From Alcaligenaceae bacterium (lineage in GTDB: Bacteria > Pseudomonadota > Gammaproteobacteria > Burkholderiales > Burkholderiaceae_B), in assembly GCA_012512545.1 (NCBI GenBank), contig JAAZDZ010000207.1, positions 1-12,272 on the forward strand: a stretch of 12,272 nucleotides of DNA, in the 5' to 3' direction. Under the pieces are notes generated by a model. It was not told where the DNA came from and did no database searches. It saw only the letters and a program-made list of their open reading frames with translations. Shown piece after piece: positions 5,588 to 12,272 of this stretch (its first letter is position 1; each line of letters begins with the position of its first letter). The position numbers and the translations under genes were made by a program.

Positions 5588-7315
5588 ATGCTGAAATTCT
5601 TTCATTCGCTGTGGTTTTTGTTTCGTGTGTGCGTCAGTGGCCCCCAGGGGCGTTGGGGGTTGGCGCAGTTGACGCTCATCATTGCTTTCAGTCTGGGCAA
5701 TTTGTATGTATCCATCCTGTTCATCGACTGGAATGCGGATTTCTACAATGCGCTGCAGGAGATTGACGGCCCTGAAATCGTGCGCCAGGTTCTGGTGTTT
5801 GTGTTGCTGACGGCTGTCAGTGTGGGCTTGTTTCTGGCTGGCAGGTATCTCAAGCGCCTGCTTGAAATGCGCTGGCGCCAGCAACTGACGGAATATGTGC
5901 TGACCCAATGGCTGGAGGAAAGCCGCCACTGGTTTCTGAAGCTGAAGGCGGATCAACAGTGGCTCGACAACCCCGATCAGCGTATTGCGGAAGACTGCCG
6001 CATCTTTGTGCAGCGCTTTCTTTCCGAGGGCGTGGCCTTGCTGATTGCCATCGTCTCGGTGGTTTCCTACGTTGTTGTGCTGTGGAATCTTTCCACTTTC
6101 CCCCTCAGCTTCTCGGTGTTCGGCCTGGCTGTGGAGATTGACCGCTACATGGTTTGGGCGGCCCCCTTGTATGTGCTGCTTTCCAGCAGCATGACCCACT
6201 TTCTGGGAGCGCCGCTCAAGACGCTGAGTGTCAAGCAGCAGAGAAAGGAGGCCGACTTCCGTTTTGCGCTCACGCATTTCCGGGAAAACAGCGAAACCAT
6301 TGCGTTGGCAAGGGGCGAAGGTTTTGAAAAGCAGGTTCTACGCGACCGTTTTCGCGCCATCATCGACAACTGGTACGCGTTGACGCGCAGGGACTTTGTG
6401 CTGGGCTGCTTTACGCGCCCGTACTTCCAGACCGTGCTGCGTGTGCCGATGTTCCTGGCTTTGCCGGCATTCATTGCGCAGAAGGTCACGCTGGGGGGGC
6501 TGATGCAACTGGCGTCCGCGTTCTCGCGTGTTGTGAATACGCTGTCCTGGTTCATTTTCAATTATCACAGCCTGGTCGAATTGGGCGCCGCAACAACGCG
6601 TCTGGGGCAGTTTGTCGATGCCTTGCAAACCATAGAGGCGCGGGAACCGGAAGCTCTGAAGATCAGTGAGTCGCCGGACAACCAGCTGGTGCTGAGCGAT
6701 GTGCGAATCGACAGCCCGGGGGGGCAGACCCTTATGCGTATTCCGCAGCTGGTGCTGCCAGCGGGCGAGCATTTATGGCTGCGCGGCGCGTCGGGCATAG
6801 GCAAAAGCACCTTGTTCAGGACGATTGCCGGATTATGGCCATACGCTTATGGCGAGATACAGCGCTCGGGAAATTGCGTGTTTGTTGGCCAGCAGGGGTA
6901 TTTTCCGCTGGGGTCCATGCAGGCGGCATTGGGGTACGCCGCCACTGGAGCGACGGACGGGTCTGCCCCAAGCGAGGCTGAGCAACTGCAGGTTCTGGAA
7001 AACATTTGCCCCGATCTGCTTGAGAAAGTGCCCGCGCTCGGAGAAACCACGGATCTGACGCCGTATTACAAGAAGCTGTCTGGTGGGCAACGCCAGCAAC
7101 TGATTCTGGCCAGACTGCTGTTTCAGTCAGCAGATTGGGTGTTTCTTGACGAAGCCACCAGCGCCATGGATACAGAGCGCGAATTCCAGATTCTGAAAAA
7201 GCTGCAGGAAGCCTTGCCGCACGCCACTTTTGTCTTCCTGGCCCACCGCGCGCCGAATGTCCCGTTCAGCTATCGGACAATCGACCTGGAGGCATTCGTT
7301 CCCGTGGCGGGTTGA
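5588..7315 (+). CDS. Fused permease-ATPase ABC transporter, YddA / SbmA-BacA-related family
   Basis: The 575-residue half-transporter fuses an ABC_membrane_2-type membrane domain to a C-terminal ATPase and should work as a homodimer in the inner membrane. Membrane helices lie at about 26-46, 65-85, 147-167, 188-205 and 285-300. The stretch WNADFYNALQ (48-57) is a hallmark of the YddA/SbmA-BacA family. The ATPase shows Walker A GASGIGKST (400-408), Q-loop GQQGYFP (434-440), signature LSGGQ (497-501), Walker B WVFLDEATSAMD (517-528) and switch His553, so it looks active. Relatives move peptides, vitamin B12 or unknown cargo; here the substrate is unknown. Divergence from a heme receptor/HugZ-like pair across a Fur-type site suggests iron, heme or siderophore traffic. 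The start at 5588 was chosen because the sequence from there begins like family members (FFHSLWFL) and the predicted transcription start lies after the ATG at 5501. The ribosome site (CTGGA) is weak. Confidence 0.88.
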   Translation: MLKFFHSLWFLFRVCVSGPQGRWGLAQLTLIIAFSLGNLYVSILFIDWNADFYNALQEIDGPEIVRQVLVFVLLTAVSVGLFLAGRYLKRLLEMRWRQQLTEYVLTQWLEESRHWFLKLKADQQWLDNPDQRIAEDCRIFVQRFLSEGVALLIAIVSVVSYVVVLWNLSTFPLSFSVFGLAVEIDRYMVWAAPLYVLLSSSMTHFLGAPLKTLSVKQQRKEADFRFALTHFRENSETIALARGEGFEKQVLRDRFRAIIDNWYALTRRDFVLGCFTRPYFQTVLRVPMFLALPAFIAQKVTLGGLMQLASAFSRVVNTLSWFIFNYHSLVELGAATTRLGQFVDALQTIEAREPEALKISESPDNQLVLSDVRIDSPGGQTLMRIPQLVLPAGEHLWLRGASGIGKSTLFRTIAGLWPYAYGEIQRSGNCVFVGQQGYFPLGSMQAALGYAATGATDGSAPSEAEQLQVLENICPDLLEKVPALGETTDLTPYYKKLSGGQRQQLILARLLFQSADWVFLDEATSAMDTEREFQILKKLQEALPHATFVFLAHRAPNVPFSYRTIDLEAFVPVAG

Positions 7316-7332
7316 AGCGGGGCTCATGGTGA

Positions 7333-7359
7333 ATGACAGGGGGCGCGGAAGCCTATAAT
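7333..7359 (+). promoter_or_regulatory. Predicted promoter of the class I aminotransferase gene
   Basis: A perfect -10 TATAAT (7354-7359) is preceded by ATGACA (7333-7338, 5 of 6 to TTGACA) at a short 15-bp spacing. Transcription would start near 7366, giving a leader of about 50 nt. The perfect -10 in the only gap between two genes is the main support; the spacing is not ideal. Confidence 0.5.
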
Positions 7360-7371
7360 GTGCCCCTATTG

Positions 7372-7397
7372 GCGCCTGCTGTTCAGGGCGCGTTTTT
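7372..7397 (+). terminator. Terminator-like hairpin between the ABC transporter and aminotransferase genes
   Basis: GCGCCTG (7372-7378) and CAgGGCGC (7384-7391, one bulged G) form a GC-rich stem with a 5-nt loop, followed by G and TTTTT (7393-7397). It may terminate the ABC transporter transcript. Because the predicted aminotransferase promoter lies just upstream (7333-7359), it would also fall inside that gene's leader and could act as an attenuator, unless the promoter call is wrong. Confidence 0.5.
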
Positions 7398-7414
7398 CTT
7401 ACGGGCCTTTCATC

Positions 7415-8620
7415 ATGTTCGAGCACCTTCCCCAATATGCGGGCGATCCCATTTTCGGGTTGAACGATGCGTTTCATCAGAATGCGCACCCCCAGAAAAT
7501 CAATCTCACCATTGGGCTGTATTACGACGATGCGGGCCGCATCCCTGTGTTGCCCTCTGTGGCTGCGGTAGAGCGCCGTCTGGTCGATGACCCGTCGCCC
7601 CGGGTTTATCTGCCCATGGAAGGGCTGGCTCCTTATCGCAGCGCTGTGCAGAAGGTGGTGTTCGGCGCCGACAGCCAGGTAGTGGCCCAGGGCAAGGTGG
7701 CGACCATTCAAACCTTGGGCGGCACAGGCGCGCTCAAGGTGGGCGCTGATTTCCTGAAAACGGCTTATCCCGACAGCGAGGTATGGATCAGCGATCCCGC
7801 CTGGGACAATCACCACGCCATTTTCGGCGGCGCGGGGTTCCAGACGCGCAGCTATCCGTATTACGACCCGGCCACCAAGGGCCTGGCATTCGATGCCATG
7901 ATGAGTTGCCTGCGCGGCCTGCCGTCGCGCGCCATTGTCCTGCTGCACCCCTGCTGCCATAACCCGACAGGCGTTGATCTGTCGCGCGAACAATGGGGCG
8001 AAGTCATTGCCGTGCTGCAAGAACGCGGTCTCATCCCTTTTCTGGACATCGCCTATCAGGGCATGGGCGATGGCATGGAGGAAGACGCGTATGCGGTGCG
8101 CGCCATGGCGCAGGCGGGCCTGACCGTGCTGGTGGCGAATTCCTTTTCCAAAAACCTGTCGGTGTACGGCGAGCGTTGCGGCGGCCTGTCGGTCGTGTGC
8201 GGTTCGTCAACGGAGGCCGATCTCGTGCTGGGGCAGCTCAAGGCCGTGGTGCGGCGCATTTATTCCAGCGCTCCCTGGCATGGCGGCCATGTGGTGTCGG
8301 GCGTGCTGAACGATGCCGCGCTGCACGGCCAGTGGCTGGAAGAAGTGGCGGCCATGCGGGTGCGCATGGCGCAGACGCGTACCCTGGTACACGAACAACT
8401 GAGCGTGAAGCTGCCTGGCTATGATGCGGATTACTTCATACGCCAGCGGGGCATGTTCACTTACAGCGGCCTGTTGCACGAACAGTTGCTTGCCCTGCGC
8501 GAACGTCATGGTGTCTACATCATAGATTCCGGCCGTATCGCCGTGCCGGGCCTGAATACGCATAACGTCGGCCACTTCACCGATGCGCTGGCCGATGTGA
8601 TCGGCGAAAGCGCCCGCTGA
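7415..8620 (+). CDS. Class I aspartate/aromatic-amino-acid aminotransferase (TyrB/AspC type)
   Basis: The 401-residue cytosolic PLP enzyme transfers amino groups between aspartate, phenylalanine or tyrosine and 2-oxoglutarate. It starts in the family manner (MFEHLPQYAGDPIFGLNDAF) and has the usual length of about 400. Visible active-site elements are DPAWDNHHAIF (128-137), HPCCHNPTG (178-186) with Asn183, Asp211 and Tyr214 in FLDIAYQG, the PLP lysine Lys246 in SFSKN, Arg254 in GERCGG, and the carboxylate-binding Arg374 in SGRIAVPGL. All expected catalytic residues are present. Sequence alone does not separate aspartate from aromatic preference, though the CCHNPTG style is seen in E. coli TyrB. 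An upstream in-frame ATG at 7358 lies within the -10 element and was rejected; 7415 has no strong ribosome site. It is transcribed apart from the ABC gene by its own predicted promoter and is followed by an inverted repeat that probably ends its transcript. Confidence 0.93.
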   Translation: MFEHLPQYAGDPIFGLNDAFHQNAHPQKINLTIGLYYDDAGRIPVLPSVAAVERRLVDDPSPRVYLPMEGLAPYRSAVQKVVFGADSQVVAQGKVATIQTLGGTGALKVGADFLKTAYPDSEVWISDPAWDNHHAIFGGAGFQTRSYPYYDPATKGLAFDAMMSCLRGLPSRAIVLLHPCCHNPTGVDLSREQWGEVIAVLQERGLIPFLDIAYQGMGDGMEEDAYAVRAMAQAGLTVLVANSFSKNLSVYGERCGGLSVVCGSSTEADLVLGQLKAVVRRIYSSAPWHGGHVVSGVLNDAALHGQWLEEVAAMRVRMAQTRTLVHEQLSVKLPGYDADYFIRQRGMFTYSGLLHEQLLALRERHGVYIIDSGRIAVPGLNTHNVGHFTDALADVIGESAR

Positions 8621-8644
8621 ATCTCTGCCCGCTTTGCTGTAACC

Positions 8645-8678
8645 TAGTGTCCTGTTTGATTGATCAAACAGGACACTA
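8645..8678. terminator. Perfect 15-bp inverted repeat between two aminotransferase genes (probable terminator)
   Basis: TAGTGTCCTGTTTGA (8645-8659) and TCAAACAGGACACTA (8664-8678) are perfect reverse complements around a TTGA loop, 24 nt after the class I aminotransferase stop and 37 nt before the next start. As RNA it would make a stable hairpin, but no run of T follows directly; a pyrimidine-rich stretch (TTCTCTGTTCTTTCTC) comes after about 5 nt. A terminator is the simplest reading; an operator for the downstream gene or a mobile-repeat remnant are alternatives. Confidence 0.6.
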
Positions 8679-8715
8679 AGCCATTCTCTGTTCTTTCTCT
8701 GGATATCTCTCGACC

Positions 8716-9909
8716 ATGGATTCCTATTCCCTTCCCTATACTTTTTCCCAGCGGGCCCAACAGCTCACCAGTTCCACCATTCGAGAGATTTTGAAGGTCA
8801 CTGAACGGCCTGAAGTCATTTCCTTTGCGGGCGGCCTGCCCGCGCCGGGCGGTTTCCCGGTCGGGGAAATCAACGCTGCGTTTGATCGCGTGCTGCGGGA
8901 AAACGGCAAAACCGCCCTGCAGTACGGCCCGACAGAAGGCTATACGCCGCTGCGCCAGTGGGTGGCAGACGACTTCAAGCGTCGCGGTGCCGATGTCGCG
9001 CTCGATGAGGTGCTGATCGTATCGGGCTCCCAGCAGGCGCTCGATATGCTGGGCAAGCTGTTCATCGACCCGGGCAGCAAGGTGCTGGTAGAAGCCCCCA
9101 GCTACCTGGGCGCTTTGCAGTCGTTCTCGCTGTTCGAGCCGGAATATGCCTCGGTTCCCACCGATAACGGCGGCCTCATCCCTGAAGAAATCACCGACAC
9201 TCTGGCGGCAGGCGCGCGCTTCCTGTATGCGCTGCCCAATTTCCAGAACCCGACCGGCGTGTCGCTCAACCTTGAGCGCCGTCAGGCCCTGGTGGAGCGT
9301 TGTGCCGCCCTGCAGCTGCCCATCGTGGAAGACGACCCCTATGGCGAACTGCGCTACGCGGGCGAACCTTTGCCCGGCCTGCTGCAACTGGGCCGCAAAG
9401 CAGGCGCTACGGTGATCCGCCTGGGTACGTTTTCCAAGGTGCTGGCTCCGGGCCTGCGGCTGGGCTATATCGTGGCGCCGAGTCCCATTATCGCCAAACT
9501 GGTGCAGATCAAGCAGGCCACCGACCTGCACACCGCCACGGTCTCGCAAATGGCGGTCTACGAAACCATTAAAAGCGGTTTCCTCGATGAACACATGCCC
9601 AAGGTGCGCGAACTCTACAAGCGCCAGTGCGGCTACATGCTCGACGCCATGGAAGAACACTTCCCCAAGACGGCGTCATGGACGCGCCCGGAAGGCGGCA
9701 TGTTCATCTGGGTGACATTGCCCGGGCACATGGATGGCGCCCGTCTGCTGCAGCGCGCCATTGAGCGCAATGTGGCGTTTGTGCCAGGCGCGCCCTTCTA
9801 TGCCAGCGATGTCCGGGCCAACACGCTGCGGCTCAGCTTTGTGACCGTCTCCGAAGAGCGTATCCGGGAAGGGATCGCCATTCTTGGGGAGCTGCTTCGC
9901 GAAGGCTGA
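8716..9909 (+). CDS. PLP-dependent aminotransferase of the MocR/LysN (2-aminoadipate aminotransferase-like) group
   Basis: The 397-residue fold-type I PLP enzyme resembles stand-alone aminotransferases of the LysN/ARO8 group, which are also the C-terminal domain of MocR regulators; no N-terminal HTH domain is present here. Landmarks are ISFAGGLPAP (35-44), LQYGPTEGYTPLR (68-80), VSGSQQALD (102-110), PNFQNPTG (174-181) with Asn178, EDDPYGELRY (205-214), PLP lysine Lys241 in GTFSKVLAPGLRLGYI, GGMFIWV (327-333) and the carboxylate Arg372 in LRLSF. Known members act on 2-aminoadipate, aromatic, branched-chain or other amino acids, so the substrate cannot be fixed. It is unrelated in subclass to the preceding aminotransferase. 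No strong ribosome site precedes the ATG. Its stop overlaps the next start by one base (TGATG), implying coupled translation with the UbiA-family gene. Confidence 0.92.
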   Translation: MDSYSLPYTFSQRAQQLTSSTIREILKVTERPEVISFAGGLPAPGGFPVGEINAAFDRVLRENGKTALQYGPTEGYTPLRQWVADDFKRRGADVALDEVLIVSGSQQALDMLGKLFIDPGSKVLVEAPSYLGALQSFSLFEPEYASVPTDNGGLIPEEITDTLAAGARFLYALPNFQNPTGVSLNLERRQALVERCAALQLPIVEDDPYGELRYAGEPLPGLLQLGRKAGATVIRLGTFSKVLAPGLRLGYIVAPSPIIAKLVQIKQATDLHTATVSQMAVYETIKSGFLDEHMPKVRELYKRQCGYMLDAMEEHFPKTASWTRPEGGMFIWVTLPGHMDGARLLQRAIERNVAFVPGAPFYASDVRANTLRLSFVTVSEERIREGIAILGELLREG

Positions 9910-10895
9910 TGAAACACGATATCCGGCAACACATGAATCAGGCTTCATCTCAAGAAAACAGCCGCTCCCCCGGCAGCCCGCCGTCCATCCCCGATCTGGC
10001 CGACATGCGGCCCGACGATTGGGTGGAACGCTGGCTGCCGCGTTCCTGGGGGCCTTATGCCCGCCTGTGCCGGCTCGACCGGCCGGTCGGCACCTGGCTG
10101 ACACTGCTGCCCACAGTGGCCGCGCTGGTTCAGGCTGCAGATGGCCTGCCCACCCTGTGGCGCCTGTTCATTTTCTGCCTGGGTGCATTTCTGATGCGCG
10201 GGGTAGGGTGCTGCTTCAATGATATTTTCGATCGCGACATCGACAGCCAGGTCGAGCGCACCCGGTTCAGGCCGCTTACCAGCGGTCAGCTCAGCTTGCG
10301 TAACGCCTTGTGGTTTGTGTTCGCGCAGCTGTGTGTGTGTGCCCTGCTGCTGTTTGCCATCAATGAATACAGCCGCTGGCTGGCGCTGGCGGTTGTGCCG
10401 ATCGTCATCATCTATCCGCTGTGCAAGCGCTTCACTTACTGGCCGCAGGTGGTGCTGGGCATCGCCTTCAACTGGGGCATGCTGATGGCCTGGTCGGATA
10501 CCCGCGATATGGTGCCGCTGGCGGCAGTAGCCATGTGGCTGGGCGCCGTGTGCTGGCAGGTGGGCTATGACGCCATGTATGGCTATGTTGATATGCGCGA
10601 TGATCTCAGGCTGGGCCTGCGTTCCGCATCCATGCGCTTTGGCGATCAGGGCAAGCTGTGGATTGGTGGCTTCTACCTCGCCACCATGGCTTTGTGGGTG
10701 TACGCCGGTGTGGGCATGAATATGGACTGGCCATATTTTGTCGTCATGGCCGCTATTGCGATTCATTTCGTCTGGCAACTGTCCGTTTTCAGCATCCAGC
10801 GGCCCGACCGCAGCTTTATGCTGTTCCGTTCCAATATGGCGGTAGGTGCCATGATGGTAGTTGCCGCACTGGCGGGCACGGTGCTGCCGTTGTAA
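9909..10895 (+). CDS. ubiA: UbiA-family 4-hydroxybenzoate polyprenyltransferase
   Basis: The 328-residue integral membrane enzyme should attach a polyprenyl chain to 4-hydroxybenzoate in ubiquinone synthesis. It has the first Asp-rich motif NDIFDRDID (104-112), which binds the prenyl diphosphate through magnesium, followed by RTRFRPLTSG. The second motif is YDAMYGYVDMRDD (220-232), followed by GLRSASMRFGD. Hydrophobic helices cover about 64-78, 84-103, 132-150, 157-171, 181-195, 200-217, 252-270, 276-292 and 308-326. Relative to E. coli UbiA (290 residues) there is a polar N-terminal extension of some 40 residues. The HFVWQ...FRSN pattern near 286-309 and the DRDID-VERT motif look closer to the alphaproteobacterial/COQ2 style than to the usual gammaproteobacterial one (from memory). 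The start overlaps the preceding stop with GAAGG upstream; a second ATG at 9933 is possible. A paralogue with another aromatic acceptor cannot be excluded. Confidence 0.88.
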   Translation: MKHDIRQHMNQASSQENSRSPGSPPSIPDLADMRPDDWVERWLPRSWGPYARLCRLDRPVGTWLTLLPTVAALVQAADGLPTLWRLFIFCLGAFLMRGVGCCFNDIFDRDIDSQVERTRFRPLTSGQLSLRNALWFVFAQLCVCALLLFAINEYSRWLALAVVPIVIIYPLCKRFTYWPQVVLGIAFNWGMLMAWSDTRDMVPLAAVAMWLGAVCWQVGYDAMYGYVDMRDDLRLGLRSASMRFGDQGKLWIGGFYLATMALWVYAGVGMNMDWPYFVVMAAIAIHFVWQLSVFSIQRPDRSFMLFRSNMAVGAMMVVAALAGTVLPL

Positions 10896-10942
10896 GGTAA
10901 CAAAAAAACCAACAACGGGGTTTCCTGCAAGGGAGGATCGGC

Positions 10943-12272
10943 ATGGAGCGCTCAAGCCTGCCCGAATCGGGCCGCACAGAGTACGACTACGTCATTGTGG
11001 GTGCAGGTTCCGCTGGTTGTCTGCTTGCCAATCGTCTGTCAGCCGATCCCGCCGTGCGTGTGCTGCTGCTGGAAGCCGGTGGGCGCGACGACTGGCGCTG
11101 GATTCACATCCCCGTCGGCTATCTGTATTGCATCGGCAACCCGCGTACCGACTGGTGCTATTCCACCGAACCCGACCCTGGCCTGAATGGCCGCAGCCTG
11201 GGCTATCCGCGCGGCCGCGTGCTGGGTGGCAGTTCCGCCATCAACGGCATGATCTACATGCGCGGCCAGGCGGCCGATTACGACGGCTGGGCTGAAGCAG
11301 GTAACCCTGGCTGGGCTTGGGAAGACGTTCTGCCTCTGTTCAAACGCATGGAAGATCATTACGCGGGCGGCAGCGAATTCCACGGCGCCGGGGGCGAATG
11401 GCGGGTCGAGCAGCAGCGCCTGTCATGGGATATTCTCGATTCCTTCCGTCAGGCGGCCTCGCAGGCGGGCATTCCTTCCATCAACGATTTCAACCAGGGC
11501 GACAACGAAGGCTGCGCCTATTTTGAAGTGAACCAGCGGCGCGGCGTGCGCTGGACGGCCGCCAAAGCCTTTCTGCATCCGGTTTCGCAGCGCCCGAATC
11601 TGGAAGTCATTACCGGCGCCCATGCGCAGCGCATTGCGTTTCAAGAGCGCCGGGCGGTCGGGGTGCATTTTCTGCACGAAGGCAGCCAGCGCTATGCCCA
11701 GGCTCATGCCGAAGTGATTCTTGCGGCGGGCGCTGTGGGTTCGCCGCAGTTGCTGCAGCTTTCGGGCGTAGGGCCGGGGCGCTATCTGTCCAGCCTTGAG
11801 CTTCCCATGGTGTGCGATCTTCCCGGCGTGGGCGGCAACCTGCAAGACCACCTGCAATTGCGCATGGTTTACAAGCTCAGCCATGCCCGCACCCTGAACA
11901 CCATGGTGGGTTCGTTATGGGGCAAGGCTCTGATGGGTCTGGACTATTATCTGCGCAAGCGCGGCCCTCTCAGCATGGCGCCTTCCCAGCTTGGGGCTTT
12001 TGCGCGTTCCGGGCCTGAATACAGCCGCGCCAATCTCGAATACCATGTGCAGCCGCTATCGCTGGAAAAATTCGGCGAAAGCCTGCACAGCTTTCCTGCC
12101 ATGACGGCGTCAGTGTGCAACCTCAGGCCCAGCAGCCGGGGCCATGTCCGCATACGCAGCCCGCACGCGGCTGAACCGCCGGAAATCCTCTGCAACTATC
12201 TCAGTACGCTGGAAGACCGTAAAGTCGGGGCCGACAGCATCCGCCTGACCCGCCGCATCATGGAGCAGGAAC
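10943..12272 (+). CDS. GMC-family FAD oxidoreductase (choline/alcohol dehydrogenase-like), cut by right edge
   Basis: The first 443 residues of a glucose-methanol-choline oxidoreductase are present. The N-terminus carries the FAD-binding Rossmann motif VIVGAGSAGCLLANRL (17-32) and the acidic ribose contact in LLLEAGG (41-47). GRVLGGSSAINGMIYMRGQ (91-109) is the first GMC signature and GAVGSPQLLQLSGVG (263-277) the second. LPGVGGNLQDH (293-303) is also typical. The overall pattern resembles choline dehydrogenase BetA and alcohol dehydrogenase AlkJ, which oxidise a primary alcohol and feed electrons to quinones. The catalytic His pair lies past the window end, and many family members remain uncharacterised, so the substrate is unknown. 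A strong ribosome site, GGGAGGA, lies 8 nt before the ATG. It follows the UbiA-family gene by 47 nt in the same direction and may be cotranscribed. No signal peptide is seen, suggesting a cytoplasmic or membrane-associated enzyme. Confidence 0.93.
   Translation, partial: MERSSLPESGRTEYDYVIVGAGSAGCLLANRLSADPAVRVLLLEAGGRDDWRWIHIPVGYLYCIGNPRTDWCYSTEPDPGLNGRSLGYPRGRVLGGSSAINGMIYMRGQAADYDGWAEAGNPGWAWEDVLPLFKRMEDHYAGGSEFHGAGGEWRVEQQRLSWDILDSFRQAASQAGIPSINDFNQGDNEGCAYFEVNQRRGVRWTAAKAFLHPVSQRPNLEVITGAHAQRIAFQERRAVGVHFLHEGSQRYAQAHAEVILAAGAVGSPQLLQLSGVGPGRYLSSLELPMVCDLPGVGGNLQDHLQLRMVYKLSHARTLNTMVGSLWGKALMGLDYYLRKRGPLSMAPSQLGAFARSGPEYSRANLEYHVQPLSLEKFGESLHSFPAMTASVCNLRPSSRGHVRIRSPHAAEPPEILCNYLSTLEDRKVGADSIRLTRRIMEQE

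Noticed and set aside
7358..7414. Extended start of the class I aminotransferase at 7358
   Set aside because: This ATG overlaps the TATAAT element, and the family N-terminus begins at MFEHLPQYAGDP (7415).
8645..8678. Terminal inverted repeats of an insertion sequence
   Set aside because: The arms are 4 bp apart with no transposase gene or target duplication; a remnant cannot be shown from this window alone.
8644..9660. Minus-strand open frame opposite the second aminotransferase
   Set aside because: It starts or ends in the inverted repeat and is antisense to an enzyme with complete catalytic motifs.
10887..10918. CCGTTGT / ACAACGG inverted repeat after ubiA as a terminator
   Set aside because: The stem is only 7 bp with an 18-nt loop and no T-tract; read-through into the GMC gene seems as likely.
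9945..10955. Minus-strand open frame opposite ubiA
   Set aside because: It is His/Gln-rich, soluble-looking and antisense to a clear membrane prenyltransferase.

Overview
The window is an ordinary-looking chromosomal stretch of a Gram-negative proteobacterium, most likely a betaproteobacterium of the Burkholderiales (Alcaligenaceae-like). This rests on moderately GC-rich coding sequence, a TonB-dependent outer-membrane receptor, a Tat-exported molybdoenzyme, UbiA (ubiquinone synthesis) and the protein styles. Genus-level assignment is inference. No RNA gene, IS element, CRISPR array or phage gene was seen.

Left part, minus strand (1-2650): a torE-torC-torA cluster for anaerobic respiration of trimethylamine N-oxide or a related N-/S-oxide. 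It encodes a small NapE/TorE-type membrane protein, a membrane-anchored pentaheme cytochrome c, and the N-terminal 282 residues of the Tat-exported molybdenum reductase, which runs off the left edge. A sigma70-like promoter, a 9-bp inverted repeat in the leader and a second small inverted repeat further upstream precede torE.

Centre (2611-7315): a heme/iron block. A HasR-like TonB-dependent heme receptor and a HugZ/HutZ-like split-barrel protein lie on the minus strand. They diverge from a fused membrane-ATPase ABC transporter of the YddA/SbmA type on the plus strand. The divergent intergenic region carries a Fur-box-like site (14 of 19 bases match the consensus) that overlaps a good plus-strand promoter and a weaker minus-strand one, so both sides are probably iron-repressed together. 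A perfect 16-bp hairpin with A/T tracts on both sides separates this block from the tor cluster.

Right part, plus strand (7354-12272): a class I aspartate/aromatic aminotransferase, a MocR/LysN-like PLP aminotransferase, a UbiA-family prenyltransferase whose start overlaps the stop of the preceding gene (TGATG), and a GMC-family FAD oxidoreductase cut by the right edge. The two aminotransferase genes are separated by a perfect 15-bp inverted repeat.

The most interesting unit is the Fur-type divergon: an outer-membrane heme receptor and a heme-utilisation-like protein without the usual C-terminal heme-ligand histidine, paired with a single-polypeptide YddA-type ABC transporter instead of a visible binding-protein-dependent heme importer.
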